Below are positions 29,178 to 37,517 of a stretch of DNA of 64,000 nucleotides, one piece after another. Each line of letters opens with the position of its first letter. Position 1 is the first letter of the stretch. Source of the DNA: Saccharopolyspora gregorii (GTDB lineage: Bacteria > Actinomycetota > Actinomycetes > Mycobacteriales > Pseudonocardiaceae); assembly GCF_024734405.1 (NCBI RefSeq), contig NZ_CP059556.1, positions 4,402,001 to 4,466,000 on the forward strand, given 5' to 3'. The translations under genes and the position numbers were made by a program. A model generated the notes under the pieces. It was not told the DNA's origin. It worked only from the letters and a program-made list of their open reading frames with translations, and made no database searches.

Positions 29178-29792
29178 TCACAGCGGCAGGAAGTCCACGT
29201 CGGCGGGCGAATCCGGGGTGCGATCCGGGCTGCGGAACACGAGACCGGTGTCGATCTCGTAGAACCACCCGTGCACCCGCAGATCGCCCTGCGCCACGCG
29301 GTCCCGGATGAACGGGTACTCGAACAGCGTGTCCAGCTGTTCCCGGACGTGGGCCTTGCTCTCGGAGCGCACCGCCGGGTCGGGCCCGACCGGTGCGGTC
29401 CGCGGCGGTTCGCCGGTGCCCAGCCAGGAGCGCAGCGCCGGCAGCTGCTCCAGGCCGCACCCGGCCACGCACTTCGCGGTCACGGCACCGCAGTGCGAAT
29501 GCCCGCAGACCACGATCTCCGGAACGCGCAGTTGCAGCACGGCGTACTCGATCGTCGCCATTTCACTGGACGCGGAATCCGGGACGTAGTGCGGCACCAC
29601 GTTCCCCGCGGTGCGCAATTCGAAGAGTTTTCCGGGTTCGGCCCCGGTGATGCGGGAGGGCATCACCCGCGAATCGGAACAGGTGATGAACAATGCCACC
29701 GGCTGCTGCCCGGAGGCAAGTTCCCGGCGGTGTGCTTCGGAGATCGTGCGCGGATGCCGACGCGCGTGGTCCACCAGGTGTTCGAAGTTCAT
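29178..29792 (-). CDS. Beta-class carbonic anhydrase
   Basis: Zinc enzyme (204 aa) interconverting CO2 and bicarbonate. Ligands are Cys in ITCSDSRV (about residue 38) and His-x2-Cys in VVCGHSHCGAV (about residues 97-100); the SDSR Asp-Arg dyad and the TAGNVVPHY segment are intact. No membrane segment is fused, so it should act in the cytoplasm, coupled to the adjacent SulP transporter. The ATG is at 29792. Confidence 0.94.
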   Translation of the reverse strand: MNFEHLVDHARRHPRTISEAHRRELASGQQPVALFITCSDSRVMPSRITGAEPGKLFELRTAGNVVPHYVPDSASSEMATIEYAVLQLRVPEIVVCGHSHCGAVTAKCVAGCGLEQLPALRSWLGTGEPPRTAPVGPDPAVRSESKAHVREQLDTLFEYPFIRDRVAQGDLRVHGWFYEIDTGLVFRSPDRTPDSPADVDFLPL

Positions 29793-29857
29793 TGCGCCGC
29801 CTCACTGAGCGTCTGAAGAGATCACGGGCCTTCGGTGTTCCGTTCCTGGAACACCGA

Positions 29858-30223
29858 TCAGTGCCGGTAGACCTGCAGCACTGCCGGCGCGTGTCTCTCC
29901 CGGACGCACTGCGCGTCGCGCTGCGAGCACGCGTGCCCGCCGGATCGGGAGGTGGCGGGGGTGTGCCGCGCGGCGATGTCCTCGCGGAAGGCCCTCGGCA
30001 GCAGCTCCCGCGGCTCCGGCTCCCGGACCTCGCGCCGCGACGGCGAGGACGCCGCCGGGCGCTGGCGCAGCTTCTCGCTGTGCTCCTTGATCTCGTTCGT
30101 CTTGATCTCGGAGGTGTTGCGCACCGCCAGTTCCGCGCACAGCGTCGACTGGAACGGCACGACGACGGCGAGCAGAACCGTGAACAGCAGGAACACTCCT
30201 GCTCTCACGATCCTGATGCGCAT
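29858..30223 (-). CDS. Small exported or membrane-anchored hypothetical protein
   Basis: A 121-aa product (or one residue longer from ATG 30226). It has a hydrophobic N-terminal segment (AGVFLLFTVLLAVVVPF), then a hydrophilic region rich in Arg, Glu and Ser. AGGAGG ends immediately before the first ATG, so the second ATG is better placed. TATACT on the minus strand at 30419-30424 may be its -10. I do not recognise the family. It may have four cysteines outside the membrane (CAELAV, CSQRDAQCV). Confidence 0.55.
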   Translation of the reverse strand: MRIRIVRAGVFLLFTVLLAVVVPFQSTLCAELAVRNTSEIKTNEIKEHSEKLRQRPAASSPSRREVREPEPRELLPRAFREDIAARHTPATSRSGGHACSQRDAQCVRERHAPAVLQVYRH

Positions 30224-30226
30224 CAT

Positions 30227-30703
30227 GCCTCCTGGAACGGCGTGCGGTGGCGGCCTGCGGCCGAGGGGGTGGGGGCGACGGTGCCCGATCGGTACGTCCC
30301 TCCGGAAGGCGCTCGCGCCATCGCGGCGAACGTTCGCTCCGATGTCCGCGCCCGGGGCGCTCCCGCTTCAGGAGGGGCGCGTCCACCGGTTGCTCGACAC
30401 AACGTATCCGACTCACCCAGTATAAATGCAAGGGTGATCATCGCCCCAAAGATGAAGAAAGATTAATGCGCACAGCCGGCCCACCCGATAAGACGCAGGA
30501 AGAGCGCTCGACATGCACGTTCCGCTACCTGTCCGGAGTCGAATCCGAAACGTGGACCCGTTCGAGTGGCATCGAGCGGACGCACGTTTCACTTCGATGA
30601 GATCTCAACGAAATCCGGATGTCCAGCACGTGACGTCGGGATCACGGCGACGTGGAACGGCCCCGGGCACCGGGATCGGTACGCGGGGCCGCGGAAGAAC
30701 GGG
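30227..30703. other. Gene-poor 477-bp stretch with a minus-strand promoter
   Basis: Lower GC than its surroundings, particularly 30400-30470 (TATAAATG, AAAGATGAAGAAAGATTAATG). TATACT at 30424-30419 (minus) is a good -10 for the small exported protein. A 44-codon plus-strand frame from ATG 30466 lacks a convincing ribosome site, so I do not call it. Confidence 0.45.
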
Positions 30704-31921
30704 TCACTTCTCCTCGTCGCGGAACGCCGGGTAGCGCAGCAGCTGGAGCGCGCCGGCCCCGAACCGCTCCACCAAGGCGTCGACCATCGAGGACGCGTAG
30801 CCGGCCAACCCCGGCTCACCGCACTCCACGGCGTCGTCGCGCAGCTTGCGCCAGCGGTCCACCAGCGCCGTGCTCCGCCGCGGTGACGGCATGTGCAGGT
30901 CGATCGGCCGGTCCGACTCGCCCGTGCGGGGCAGGAACCACCACGTCGAGACCCACACCCACAGCACCTGCGCGTCGAACAGGCGGGGCAGCAGCACCTT
31001 GTCGTCGTCCAGCTCCGGCCACACCTCGGCGATCTCCGACCGCCAGGTCGCCAGCATCCCGTCCGCCAGGTTCTCCGGCAGCGAGTACGAGCACCAGGAC
31101 GACGGGAACGGGTACTGCAGGTAGGCCGCGTCCAGCGCCACGTCCCGCACGCAGCCCCACTCGAAGTCCAGGAACCGCACCCCGGTCCCGGTCACGAGGC
31201 TGTTGTCCGGGCAGATGTCCGACGGGCTGAACGAGCGGTAGCGGCTCTGGTTCAGCAGCTCCGCCGCCGACTGCAGCCGGGCCGAGACCTCCGGCGGCGT
31301 GGGCACGCCCAGCGACTGCTCGATCAGGCCCGGCAGGTCGTCCAGCGAACGCACGATGTCCTCGGCCACCGGGTCCGCGCAGGACTTGGCGCCCACCCGG
31401 CGCATCAGCGCCTCGAAGTCCGCCTCCCGGCCGGCCAGCGTCGTGTGCAGGCGGCCCAGCGCCCGCGCCCACGCCAGCAGCGCCCGCTCCGCGGCCCGCG
31501 GGTCCTCGCCGAACAGCACGTCCGCGAGCGTGGAACCGCGCCCCAGGTCCTCCAGCACCAGCAACCGGCGATCGGCGTCGTGCGCGATCAGCTCGGGACC
31601 GACGCGGATCTCCGGGGGCAGCGCGGTCGCGAGCTGGCAGCTCGCCGCTTCGTGCGCGAACGGGTCCGAGCGGGCCTCCTCCGGGCATTCCCCGTAGTGC
31701 TTGAGCACCAGGGTCCGCGGCAGCTCGTACGGCGTCTCGGCGACCCGCACGCGAAGCACGACGGAACGCTCGCTGCCACCGAGGTCCTCGGCGTCGGCGA
31801 GGCGGACCGGGGCTCCCATGCGCTTGCTGAGCACGGCTTCGGCGGTGCCGACGGTATCGGTCACCGTGGTGCTGGCGGGCACACGGACCTCCGGAGGGCC
31901 GGAAGTGATCTCCACGCTCAT
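30704..31921 (-). CDS. Aminoglycoside-phosphotransferase-fold protein
   Basis: A 405-aa kinase-fold protein. The N lobe has the strand LVLKHYGE (lysine candidate) and the hinge LLVLEDLGRGSTLADVLFG. The catalytic loop reads FSPSDICPDNSLV, where most relatives have HGDxxxxN: the Asp and Asn are kept, but His-Gly are replaced by Pro-Ser. The metal-binding DFEWG follows (about residue 255). The substrate is unknown; resistance is not implied. It lies alone, upstream of nothing co-directional and close, and is followed by the aspS terminator region. Confidence 0.82.
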   Translation of the reverse strand: MSVEITSGPPEVRVPASTTVTDTVGTAEAVLSKRMGAPVRLADAEDLGGSERSVVLRVRVAETPYELPRTLVLKHYGECPEEARSDPFAHEAASCQLATALPPEIRVGPELIAHDADRRLLVLEDLGRGSTLADVLFGEDPRAAERALLAWARALGRLHTTLAGREADFEALMRRVGAKSCADPVAEDIVRSLDDLPGLIEQSLGVPTPPEVSARLQSAAELLNQSRYRSFSPSDICPDNSLVTGTGVRFLDFEWGCVRDVALDAAYLQYPFPSSWCSYSLPENLADGMLATWRSEIAEVWPELDDDKVLLPRLFDAQVLWVWVSTWWFLPRTGESDRPIDLHMPSPRRSTALVDRWRKLRDDAVECGEPGLAGYASSMVDALVERFGAGALQLLRYPAFRDEEK

Positions 31922-32168
31922 CGTCTCCAGACACTACCCCCACAACCTGAACCCGAACGGGCAAGACCGGTCAAGTGCGCCACCGCAGGTAGTGGCGCGC
32001 GCACCGCACGTGCTCGTTCGGCCGTACCCCACTCACGCCGACGGGTACCCGGAACCGGACCCGCGAGACCGTCGCGCACCGGTCCGGCGTTCCCACGTCA
32101 TCCCGACGGAAGCGAACCGGGCTCGCGTTGCATCGATTCGCGCGCGACATGCTCCGCCGGACGAAGAA

Positions 32169-32201
32169 CGGGGCCGTGCTGCTCCGCGCAGCACGGCCCC
32201 G
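32169..32201 (-). terminator. Terminator of aspS
   Basis: CGGGGCCGTGCTGC (32169-32182) pairs perfectly with GCAGCACGGCCCCG (32188-32201) around a five-base loop, 30 bases beyond the aspS stop. On the minus strand TTCTTCGTCC follows. Confidence 0.85.
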
Positions 32202-32231
32202 CCCCCGGTTCCCGGCCCGGCGGCCGCCGGG

Positions 32232-34037
32232 TCAGCTCTGCTTCTCGGTGAGCTTCTCCGTCGGCACCGGGTCCGCGCCCTTCGCGGCCGGCTTCGCGTC
32301 CACCCCGGCCTCCTTGCGCTGCTCGGCCGTGATCGGCGCGGGCGCGGAGGTCAGCGGGTCGAAACCACCACCGCTCTTCGGGAAGGCGATGACCTCGCGC
32401 AGCGAGTCCGCACCGGCCAGCAGCATGCAGATCCGGTCCCAGCCGAGCGCGATGCCGCCGTGCGGCGGCGGGCCGAACTTGAACGCGTCGAGCAGGAAGC
32501 CGAACTTCTCCTGCGCCTGCTCCTCGGAGATGCCCAGCACCGAGAACACCCGCTCCTGCACGTCCGCGCGGTGCACGCGGATGGAGCCGCCGCCGATCTC
32601 GTTGCCGTTGCAGACGATGTCGTAGGCCCAGGCCAGCGCGTGCTCCGGGTCCTCGTCGAACGTCTCCGCCCAGTCGGCGTTCGGCGCGGTGAACGGGTGG
32701 TGCACCGCGGTCCAGCGGCCGCTGCCCACCGCGACGTCGTCGCTGTCGGCGATCGGCGCGAACATCGGCGCGTCCACCACCCAGACGAACGACCACGCGT
32801 CGTGGTCGATGAGCCCGCAGCGCTCGCCGATCTCCAGCCGTGCGGCGCCCAGCAGCGCCCGCGACGGCGACCGCTCGCCCGCGGCGAAGAACACGCAGTC
32901 GCCCGGGTTCGCGCCGACCGCCGCGACCAGGCCGTCGCGCTCGGCGTCGGAGAGGTTCTTGGCGACCGGGCCGGACAGGGTGCCGTCCTCGCCGACCAGC
33001 ACGTAGGCCAGGCCCTTGGCGCCGCGCTGCTTCGCCCAGTCCTGCCAGGCGTCGAGCTGCCGCCGCGGCTGGCTGCCGCCGCCCGGCATGACGACGGCGC
33101 CGACGTACGGCGCGCGGAACACCCGGAACGGGGTGTCGGCGAAGTACTCGGTGAGCTCGGTGAGCTCCAGCCCGAAGCGCAGGTCCGGCTTGTCGCTGCC
33201 GTAGCGGGCCATCGCGTCCGCGTAGGTCATCCGCGGGATCGGCAGCGGGATCTCGTGCCCGATGAGCTTCCACAGGCCCGCGACGATCCGCTCGCCGAGC
33301 TCGATGACGTCGTCCTGCTCGACGAAGCTCATCTCGATGTCGAGCTGGGTGAACTCGGGCTGCCGGTCGGCGCGGAAGTCCTCGTCGCGGTAGCAGCGCG
33401 CGATCTGGAAGTAGCGCTCCATCCCGCCGACCATGAGCAGCTGCTTGAACAGCTGCGGCGACTGCGGCAGCGCGTACCAGGAACCGGGCTGCAGGCGCGC
33501 GGGCACCAGGAAGTCGCGGGCGCCCTCCGGGGTGGAGCGGGTCATCGTCGGCGTCTCGATCTCGACGAAGTCCCGCTCGTGCAGCACCTCGCGGGCGACC
33601 CGGTTGATGTCGCTGCGCAGCCGCATGATCCGGGCGGGGCCGGAGCGGCGCAGGTCCAGGTAGCGGTGCTTGAGGCGGATCTCCTCGCCGACCTCCAGGT
33701 GCTCGTCCAGCGGGAACGGCAGCGGGGCGGACTCGGAGAGCACTTCGAGCTCGGTGGCGTAGACCTCGATCTCGCCGGTGCCGATCTCGGTGTTCTCGTT
33801 GCCCTCCGGCCTGCGCACCACGTCACCGGTGATCCGGACGCAGAACTCGGCGCGCAGCCGGTGGGCGCGCTCGGCCATCTCGCCTTCGCGGAAGACCACC
33901 TGGGCGACGCCCGACGCGTCGCGGAGATCGATGAAGATCACTCCACCGTGATCGCGGCGGCGCGCCACCCAGCCTGCCAGGGTGACGGACTGCCCGGCAT
34001 GACCGGCGCGAAGCGATCCGGCCTCGTGCGTGCGCAT
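32232..34037 (-). CDS. aspS: Aspartyl-tRNA(Asx) synthetase
   Basis: Class II synthetase of 601 aa. It has the OB-fold anticodon domain ([21 protein letters not shown]), class II motif 1 near [19 protein letters not shown], motif 2 [20 protein letters not shown], the bacterial GAD insertion and motif 3 [13 protein letters not shown]. Actinobacteria usually use it non-discriminatingly with GatCAB. The C-terminal 45 residues form a Lys/Glu/Ala-rich tail. ATG 34037 is preferred by homology (MRTHEAG); GTG at 34040 is a close alternative. Confidence 0.96.
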   Translation of the reverse strand: MRTHEAGSLRAGHAGQSVTLAGWVARRRDHGGVIFIDLRDASGVAQVVFREGEMAERAHRLRAEFCVRITGDVVRRPEGNENTEIGTGEIEVYATELEVLSESAPLPFPLDEHLEVGEEIRLKHRYLDLRRSGPARIMRLRSDINRVAREVLHERDFVEIETPTMTRSTPEGARDFLVPARLQPGSWYALPQSPQLFKQLLMVGGMERYFQIARCYRDEDFRADRQPEFTQLDIEMSFVEQDDVIELGERIVAGLWKLIGHEIPLPIPRMTYADAMARYGSDKPDLRFGLELTELTEYFADTPFRVFRAPYVGAVVMPGGGSQPRRQLDAWQDWAKQRGAKGLAYVLVGEDGTLSGPVAKNLSDAERDGLVAAVGANPGDCVFFAAGERSPSRALLGAARLEIGERCGLIDHDAWSFVWVVDAPMFAPIADSDDVAVGSGRWTAVHHPFTAPNADWAETFDEDPEHALAWAYDIVCNGNEIGGGSIRVHRADVQERVFSVLGISEEQAQEKFGFLLDAFKFGPPPHGGIALGWDRICMLLAGADSLREVIAFPKSGGGFDPLTSAPAPITAEQRKEAGVDAKPAAKGADPVPTEKLTEKQS

Positions 34038-34373
34038 CACGGGTACTGAGCTCCTCTTCAGGTCGACTGGTGCGACAACCGCCCTGCGGCGGTGCTGCGA
34101 CGTCCGGGCGCGGCACGGCTCGGTGGCGACCGCGGACGTGAGGGGCACCAGGCTATCCAACGTGGCAGGGGCGCCGTCCAGCAGGTTTCCGCGCGCCGGT
34201 GCCGGTTTCGGCGGACCGCTCCCGACGTGGCGCGGGGCGCCCGGAATCCCGGTTCGGCGGATGCGCGTTCTCATCGGGACCCCGAGCACCGGTTCGCGCA
34301 CTCGGGGAAGTGGAGAGGGCCGGGCGGAGCAAAGAACGCTCGGCCGAACACAAAGAGCGCGAATTGGCCTCAC

Positions 34374-34436
34374 ACTTTAGTAGGTGGGTGGAACCGAAAC
34401 TTGATCGTTGCGTGCCCGAGTCTCACTCATTAGCGT
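34374..34436 (+). promoter_or_regulatory. Promoter and possible operator of the helix-turn-helix gene
   Basis: TTGCGT (34408-34413) and TAGCGT (34431-34436) are 17 bases apart, predicting a start near 34443 and a 28-nt leader. The 12-mer ACTTTAGTAGGT at 34374-34385, just upstream of the -35, recurs exactly at 36154-36165, where it is part of a palindrome. Confidence 0.5.
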
Positions 34437-34470
34437 AAGTTCGCGAGTTCGGCGGACACGAGGAGTAACC

Positions 34471-35490
34471 ATGACCGGTCCGAAGACCGACATCCGTTCC
34501 ACGTCGCGCACAGCCGTCCGCAGCGAGCCCGCCCCACCGGTATCGCCCGAGCTCGCTGAACTCCTGCGAACCGGACCGTTCGAGGTGGCGCTGCGCGCGG
34601 CGATCCGCGCCAGCAGGCTGAGCCTGGAACGCATCCAGCACCGGCTCCAGACCCGCGGCACGCCGGTGAGCATCACCGCGCTGAGCTACTGGCAGTCCGG
34701 CCGCAGGCGCCCGGAACGCCCCGATTCGCTGCTCGCGCTGCAACAGCTGGAGAACGTGCTCGGCATCCCGGACGGCGCGCTCTCGGCGCTGCTCGGACCG
34801 CCGCGGCCGCGGGGCCGCACCCGGCAGGCCGCGCACGACGCGCCGCCGCTGAGCGAGCTGTGGTCCGAGAACGAGTCCGCGGTGGAGCTGCTGACCAGGA
34901 TCGACACCACGCACGACAGCAAGCTGACCCGGCTCTCGCAGCACGACGTGGTGCACATCGACGCCTACGGCGACCAGCGCATGGTGCGCGCCAGCAAGCT
35001 GGTGCGCGCCGAGGCCAACGGCGCCGACCGCTGGGTGGTGATGTTCGACGGCGCCTCGACGAGCCCGGTGTCGCCGACGATCCGCCCGCTGCGGTCCTGC
35101 CGCATCGGCCAGGTGCTCACCGACCACGCCCGGGACGTGATCGTGGCGGAGCTGCTGTTCGACCGGCCCCTCGAACGGGGCGAGACGATGCTGCTCGAAT
35201 ACGAGATCTCCGACATGCCGACCGGCGCGAACGAGCCGGAGCACACCTTCTGCCGGCTGTTCCGGCTACCGGTGCGGCAGTACGTGGTGGAGCTGGAGTT
35301 CGACCCGGCCTGCCCGCCCGACCACGTGGAGAGCTTCGTCGGCGACTCGGCCGCGAACGAGGTGGCGCCGCCGAAGCCGTTGTCGCTGGACCGGCACGCC
35401 CGCACGCACGCGGTGACGCTGGACTTCGGCATGGGCGTGTTCGGCGTCCGCTGGCAGCCGTCGCGCCGCGCCCTGCTCGACGGGCGCTGA
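34471..35490 (+). CDS. Helix-turn-helix (XRE-like) regulator with unknown sensory domain
   Basis: A 339-aa protein starting at ATG 34471 with GAGGAG upstream. Residues 40-110 look like an XRE-type DNA-binding domain (RASRLSLERIQHRL, SITALSYWQSGRRRPE). The rest, about 200 residues, is a beta-rich domain (MVRASKLVRAEANGADRWVVMFDG, MLLEYEISDMPTG) that I do not recognise. Similar proteins are conserved in Pseudonocardiaceae as single genes, from memory. A hairpin follows. A motif shared between its promoter and 36154-36165 may be its operator. Confidence 0.75.
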   Translation: MTGPKTDIRSTSRTAVRSEPAPPVSPELAELLRTGPFEVALRAAIRASRLSLERIQHRLQTRGTPVSITALSYWQSGRRRPERPDSLLALQQLENVLGIPDGALSALLGPPRPRGRTRQAAHDAPPLSELWSENESAVELLTRIDTTHDSKLTRLSQHDVVHIDAYGDQRMVRASKLVRAEANGADRWVVMFDGASTSPVSPTIRPLRSCRIGQVLTDHARDVIVAELLFDRPLERGETMLLEYEISDMPTGANEPEHTFCRLFRLPVRQYVVELEFDPACPPDHVESFVGDSAANEVAPPKPLSLDRHARTHAVTLDFGMGVFGVRWQPSRRALLDGR

Positions 35491-35513
35491 GCCTCCGGCG
35501 CACCCCCGCTTCC

Positions 35514-35544
35514 CGACGGCCTCCGGTTCCACCGGGGGCCGTCG
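35514..35544 (+). terminator. Terminator after the helix-turn-helix gene
   Basis: CGACGGCC (35514-35521) pairs with GGCCGTCG (35537-35544), with a nested CCGG/CCGG inside. It lies 24 bases after the stop. Confidence 0.65.
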
Positions 35545-35614
35545 AAGCATGTACGGGCCCGCCGGGGCAGCCCGGGACGGCCGTCGCGGCAGGCGCCGCG
35601 GGCCGGACCGGGTC

Positions 35615-35935
35615 GAAGCACAGGCGGTCGCAGCGGGCCCGGCCGATCCGGGGACACGGGCGGCCGCAGCGGAACGAGCCGACGGGCCACGCCAGGACAC
35701 GGGCCGCCGCAGCTAGCCGGACTGAGCCAGGGCACCGGCGGTCGCAGCAGACCGGGCCGGGACACGGGCGGGCGCAGCCCGTCGGGCCGGACCAGAACCG
35801 AGCCAGGGCACGGGCGGCCGTCCGCCGGGCCGGGCCGAGCCGATCCGGGCCGAGCCGATCCGAGGCACGGGCGGCCGCAGCGGGCCGCCGGCTACCCCGA
35901 GCGGACGCCGAGCGTTCGGACGGGCGGCCGCACGG
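35615..35935. repeat. Degenerate GC-rich direct repeats, about seven copies
   Basis: Copies of a core near GGRCACGGGCGGCCGCAGC start about 35618, 35652, 35695, 35730, 35760, 35806, 35863 and, more divergent, 35917. The spacing is irregular (28-57 bases). One exact 15-bp tandem, CGGGCCGAGCCGATC twice, lies near 35830-35860. No coding or CRISPR pattern. Confidence 0.7.
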
Positions 35936-36150
35936 GCACGACTCCGCCGGACGGGTCGGCGGCGGCAGCCCCCGGCGCCCGAACCGCGCCTGCCGGTGTT
36001 CGTGCCGCCGCAATCACCTGGCTCGGTCACTCGTTCAGCGGATCAGCCTCCGGCACTCAGAGTAGTCACCTTCCCTTCGAAATGAATCATCGACCAGGGA
36101 TTTCAGCCGGGGACACGATTAGTTCACGCGGAAGAAATCAGTGCGTCCAA

Positions 36151-36165
36151 CCTACTTTAGTAGGT
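36151..36165. promoter_or_regulatory. Palindrome CCTAC-TTTA-GTAGG, possible operator
   Basis: A five-base inverted repeat with a TTTA centre in an AT-rich pocket. Its 12 bases 36154-36165 are identical to 34374-34385 in front of the helix-turn-helix gene. Confidence 0.45.
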
Positions 36166-36311
36166 ATTTCGACAACGATTTTCAGCCCCGGATCGCGAGT
36201 CCGGAAATCGTCGAGCCGAACCGGGAAACCACGAGTCCCGCGACCGCGGATTCACCGGCGGCACCGATTCCGCCGAAGTTGGACCAGACCTCTGCTCGAG
36301 GCGGCCCCGGC

Positions 36312-37373
36312 TCACAGCAGCGCGAGCTGATCGGCACCACCGCCTCCCCCGGCCGGCGCCGCACTTCCCGCCACCAGGCGGAACCCGTCGTCCGGCCGGT
36401 CGGTGCGCATCCCGTGCCGCCGCTGCGCGGCCCGCACCCGCTCGACCACGCCGTCCCGGTAGGACTTCGGCGGATGGGCGCCGTGGCGGTACAGCCGCTC
36501 GTACAGCGGCAGCAGATCGGGACGCCGCTCGCTCAACCAGGCGTGGTACCACTCCCGCGCGCCGGGGCGCAGGTGCAGCACCAGCGGCGTGATGCTGGTG
36601 GCGCCCGCCGCCACCAGCGCGGCGACCGTCTCCTCCAGCTGCTCCGGCGCGTCGCTGAGGCCCGGCAGGATCGGCGCCATCATCACCGAGCAGCCCACGC
36701 CCGCCTCGGTCAGCCTGCGCACCACGTCCAGCCGCCGACCCGGCGCCGGAGCACCCGGTTCGACCTCCCGCCACACCCGCTCGTGCAGCGAGCCGAGGGA
36801 CACCGCCACCGAGACCGGCGCGACCCGGGCCGCCTGCCGCAGCAGCTCCAGGTCCCGCAGGATCAACGTGCCCTTCGTCAGCACCGAGAACGGGTTCGCC
36901 CGGTCCCGCAGCGCGGCGATGATCTCCGGCATCAGCCGGTACCGCCCCTCCGCCCGCTGGTACGGATCGGTGTTGGTACCCATCGCGATCGGATCACCGG
37001 CCCAGCGCGGGTGGGCCAGCTCCCGCCGCACCAGGGCGCCCGCGTTCACCTTCACCACGATCTTGCTGTCGAAGTCGCGACCAGAATCGAGGTCCAGGTA
37101 GGTGTGCGTCCGGCGGGCGAAGCAGTACCGGCAGGCGTGCGAGCAGCCCCGGTACGGGTTGATCGTCCAGCGGAACGGCACACCGTACTCCCCCGGCACC
37201 CGGTTGATGATCGTCTTCGCCTGCACCTCGATCGCGACCGCCTCGTCCGTTCCCGCGGCCACCGGACCCGGCCCCGGCTCCGCGAGCCCGGCCCGGCCGC
37301 CACCGCGCCCTTCGTCCAGGTCCAGCGGCAACCGCTGGTGCGCCCCCGCCGTTCGCTGCTTCTCCCACCGCAT
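36312..37373 (-). CDS. Radical SAM protein, Rv2578c/SplB-like family
   Basis: Radical S-adenosylmethionine protein of about 353 aa. The iron-sulfur motif CSHACRYCF (CxxxCxxC, about residue 79) follows [10 protein letters not shown], and [20 protein letters not shown] is diagnostic of the mycobacterial Rv2578c group, related to COG1533 (spore photoproduct lyase-like). Substrate unknown. The start MRWEKQ at 37373 is chosen because Rv2578c also begins MRW; the frame extends to 37418. It is divergent from the YibE/F gene. Confidence 0.88.
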   Translation of the reverse strand: MRWEKQRTAGAHQRLPLDLDEGRGGGRAGLAEPGPGPVAAGTDEAVAIEVQAKTIINRVPGEYGVPFRWTINPYRGCSHACRYCFARRTHTYLDLDSGRDFDSKIVVKVNAGALVRRELAHPRWAGDPIAMGTNTDPYQRAEGRYRLMPEIIAALRDRANPFSVLTKGTLILRDLELLRQAARVAPVSVAVSLGSLHERVWREVEPGAPAPGRRLDVVRRLTEAGVGCSVMMAPILPGLSDAPEQLEETVAALVAAGATSITPLVLHLRPGAREWYHAWLSERRPDLLPLYERLYRHGAHPPKSYRDGVVERVRAAQRRHGMRTDRPDDGFRLVAGSAAPAGGGGGADQLALL

Positions 37374-37505
37374 GACTCGAGTCGAACACACATTCGATTC
37401 GGTGTCCAGAGGTCGCACCTAACTCGATCGAGCTGCATCCGACGACCGGTGCGCTGCGGTGATCGCGCGACGGCGGAGAGTCGATGCGGCCCCGGCGGCA
37501 CCCCA

Positions 37506-37511
37506 TACGAT
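37506..37511 (+). promoter_or_regulatory. -10 element suggesting a leaderless YibE/F transcript
   Basis: TACGAT lies six bases before the GTG start of the YibE/F gene and no spaced Shine-Dalgarno exists there, so transcription would begin at or next to the start codon. No good -35 is visible (GATGCG at 37483-37488). Confidence 0.4.
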
Positions 37512-37517
37512 TGGCGG

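Larger units (their letters stand above)
35545..36311. other. Gene-free stretch with GC-rich repeats and an AT-rich tail
   Basis: No ORF here has a ribosome site or recognisable product; open frames on both strands arise from extreme GC content. 35615-35935 contains degenerate repeats (separate entry). From about 36070 the composition becomes much more AT-rich (AATGAATCATC, GATTAGTTCACG), ending in the palindrome at 36151-36164. Confidence 0.6.

Noticed and set aside
30466-30600. 44-codon plus-strand ORF in the gene-poor stretch
   Set aside because: No convincing Shine-Dalgarno and no homology recognised.
30704-31921. Aminoglycoside resistance gene
   Set aside because: Only the broad fold is supported, and the catalytic loop differs from resistance enzymes.
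35615-35935. CRISPR-like array
   Set aside because: Units are degenerate, spacing irregular, and no cas genes are present.
34860-36065. 400-codon plus-strand frame across the helix-turn-helix gene and the repeats
   Set aside because: Wrong frame of a real gene, then repeat-derived Arg/Pro/Gly; no start support.
36082-36330. 82-codon plus-strand ORF after the repeats
   Set aside because: No ribosome site, Arg/Ser/Pro-rich, overlaps the end of the radical SAM gene antisense.
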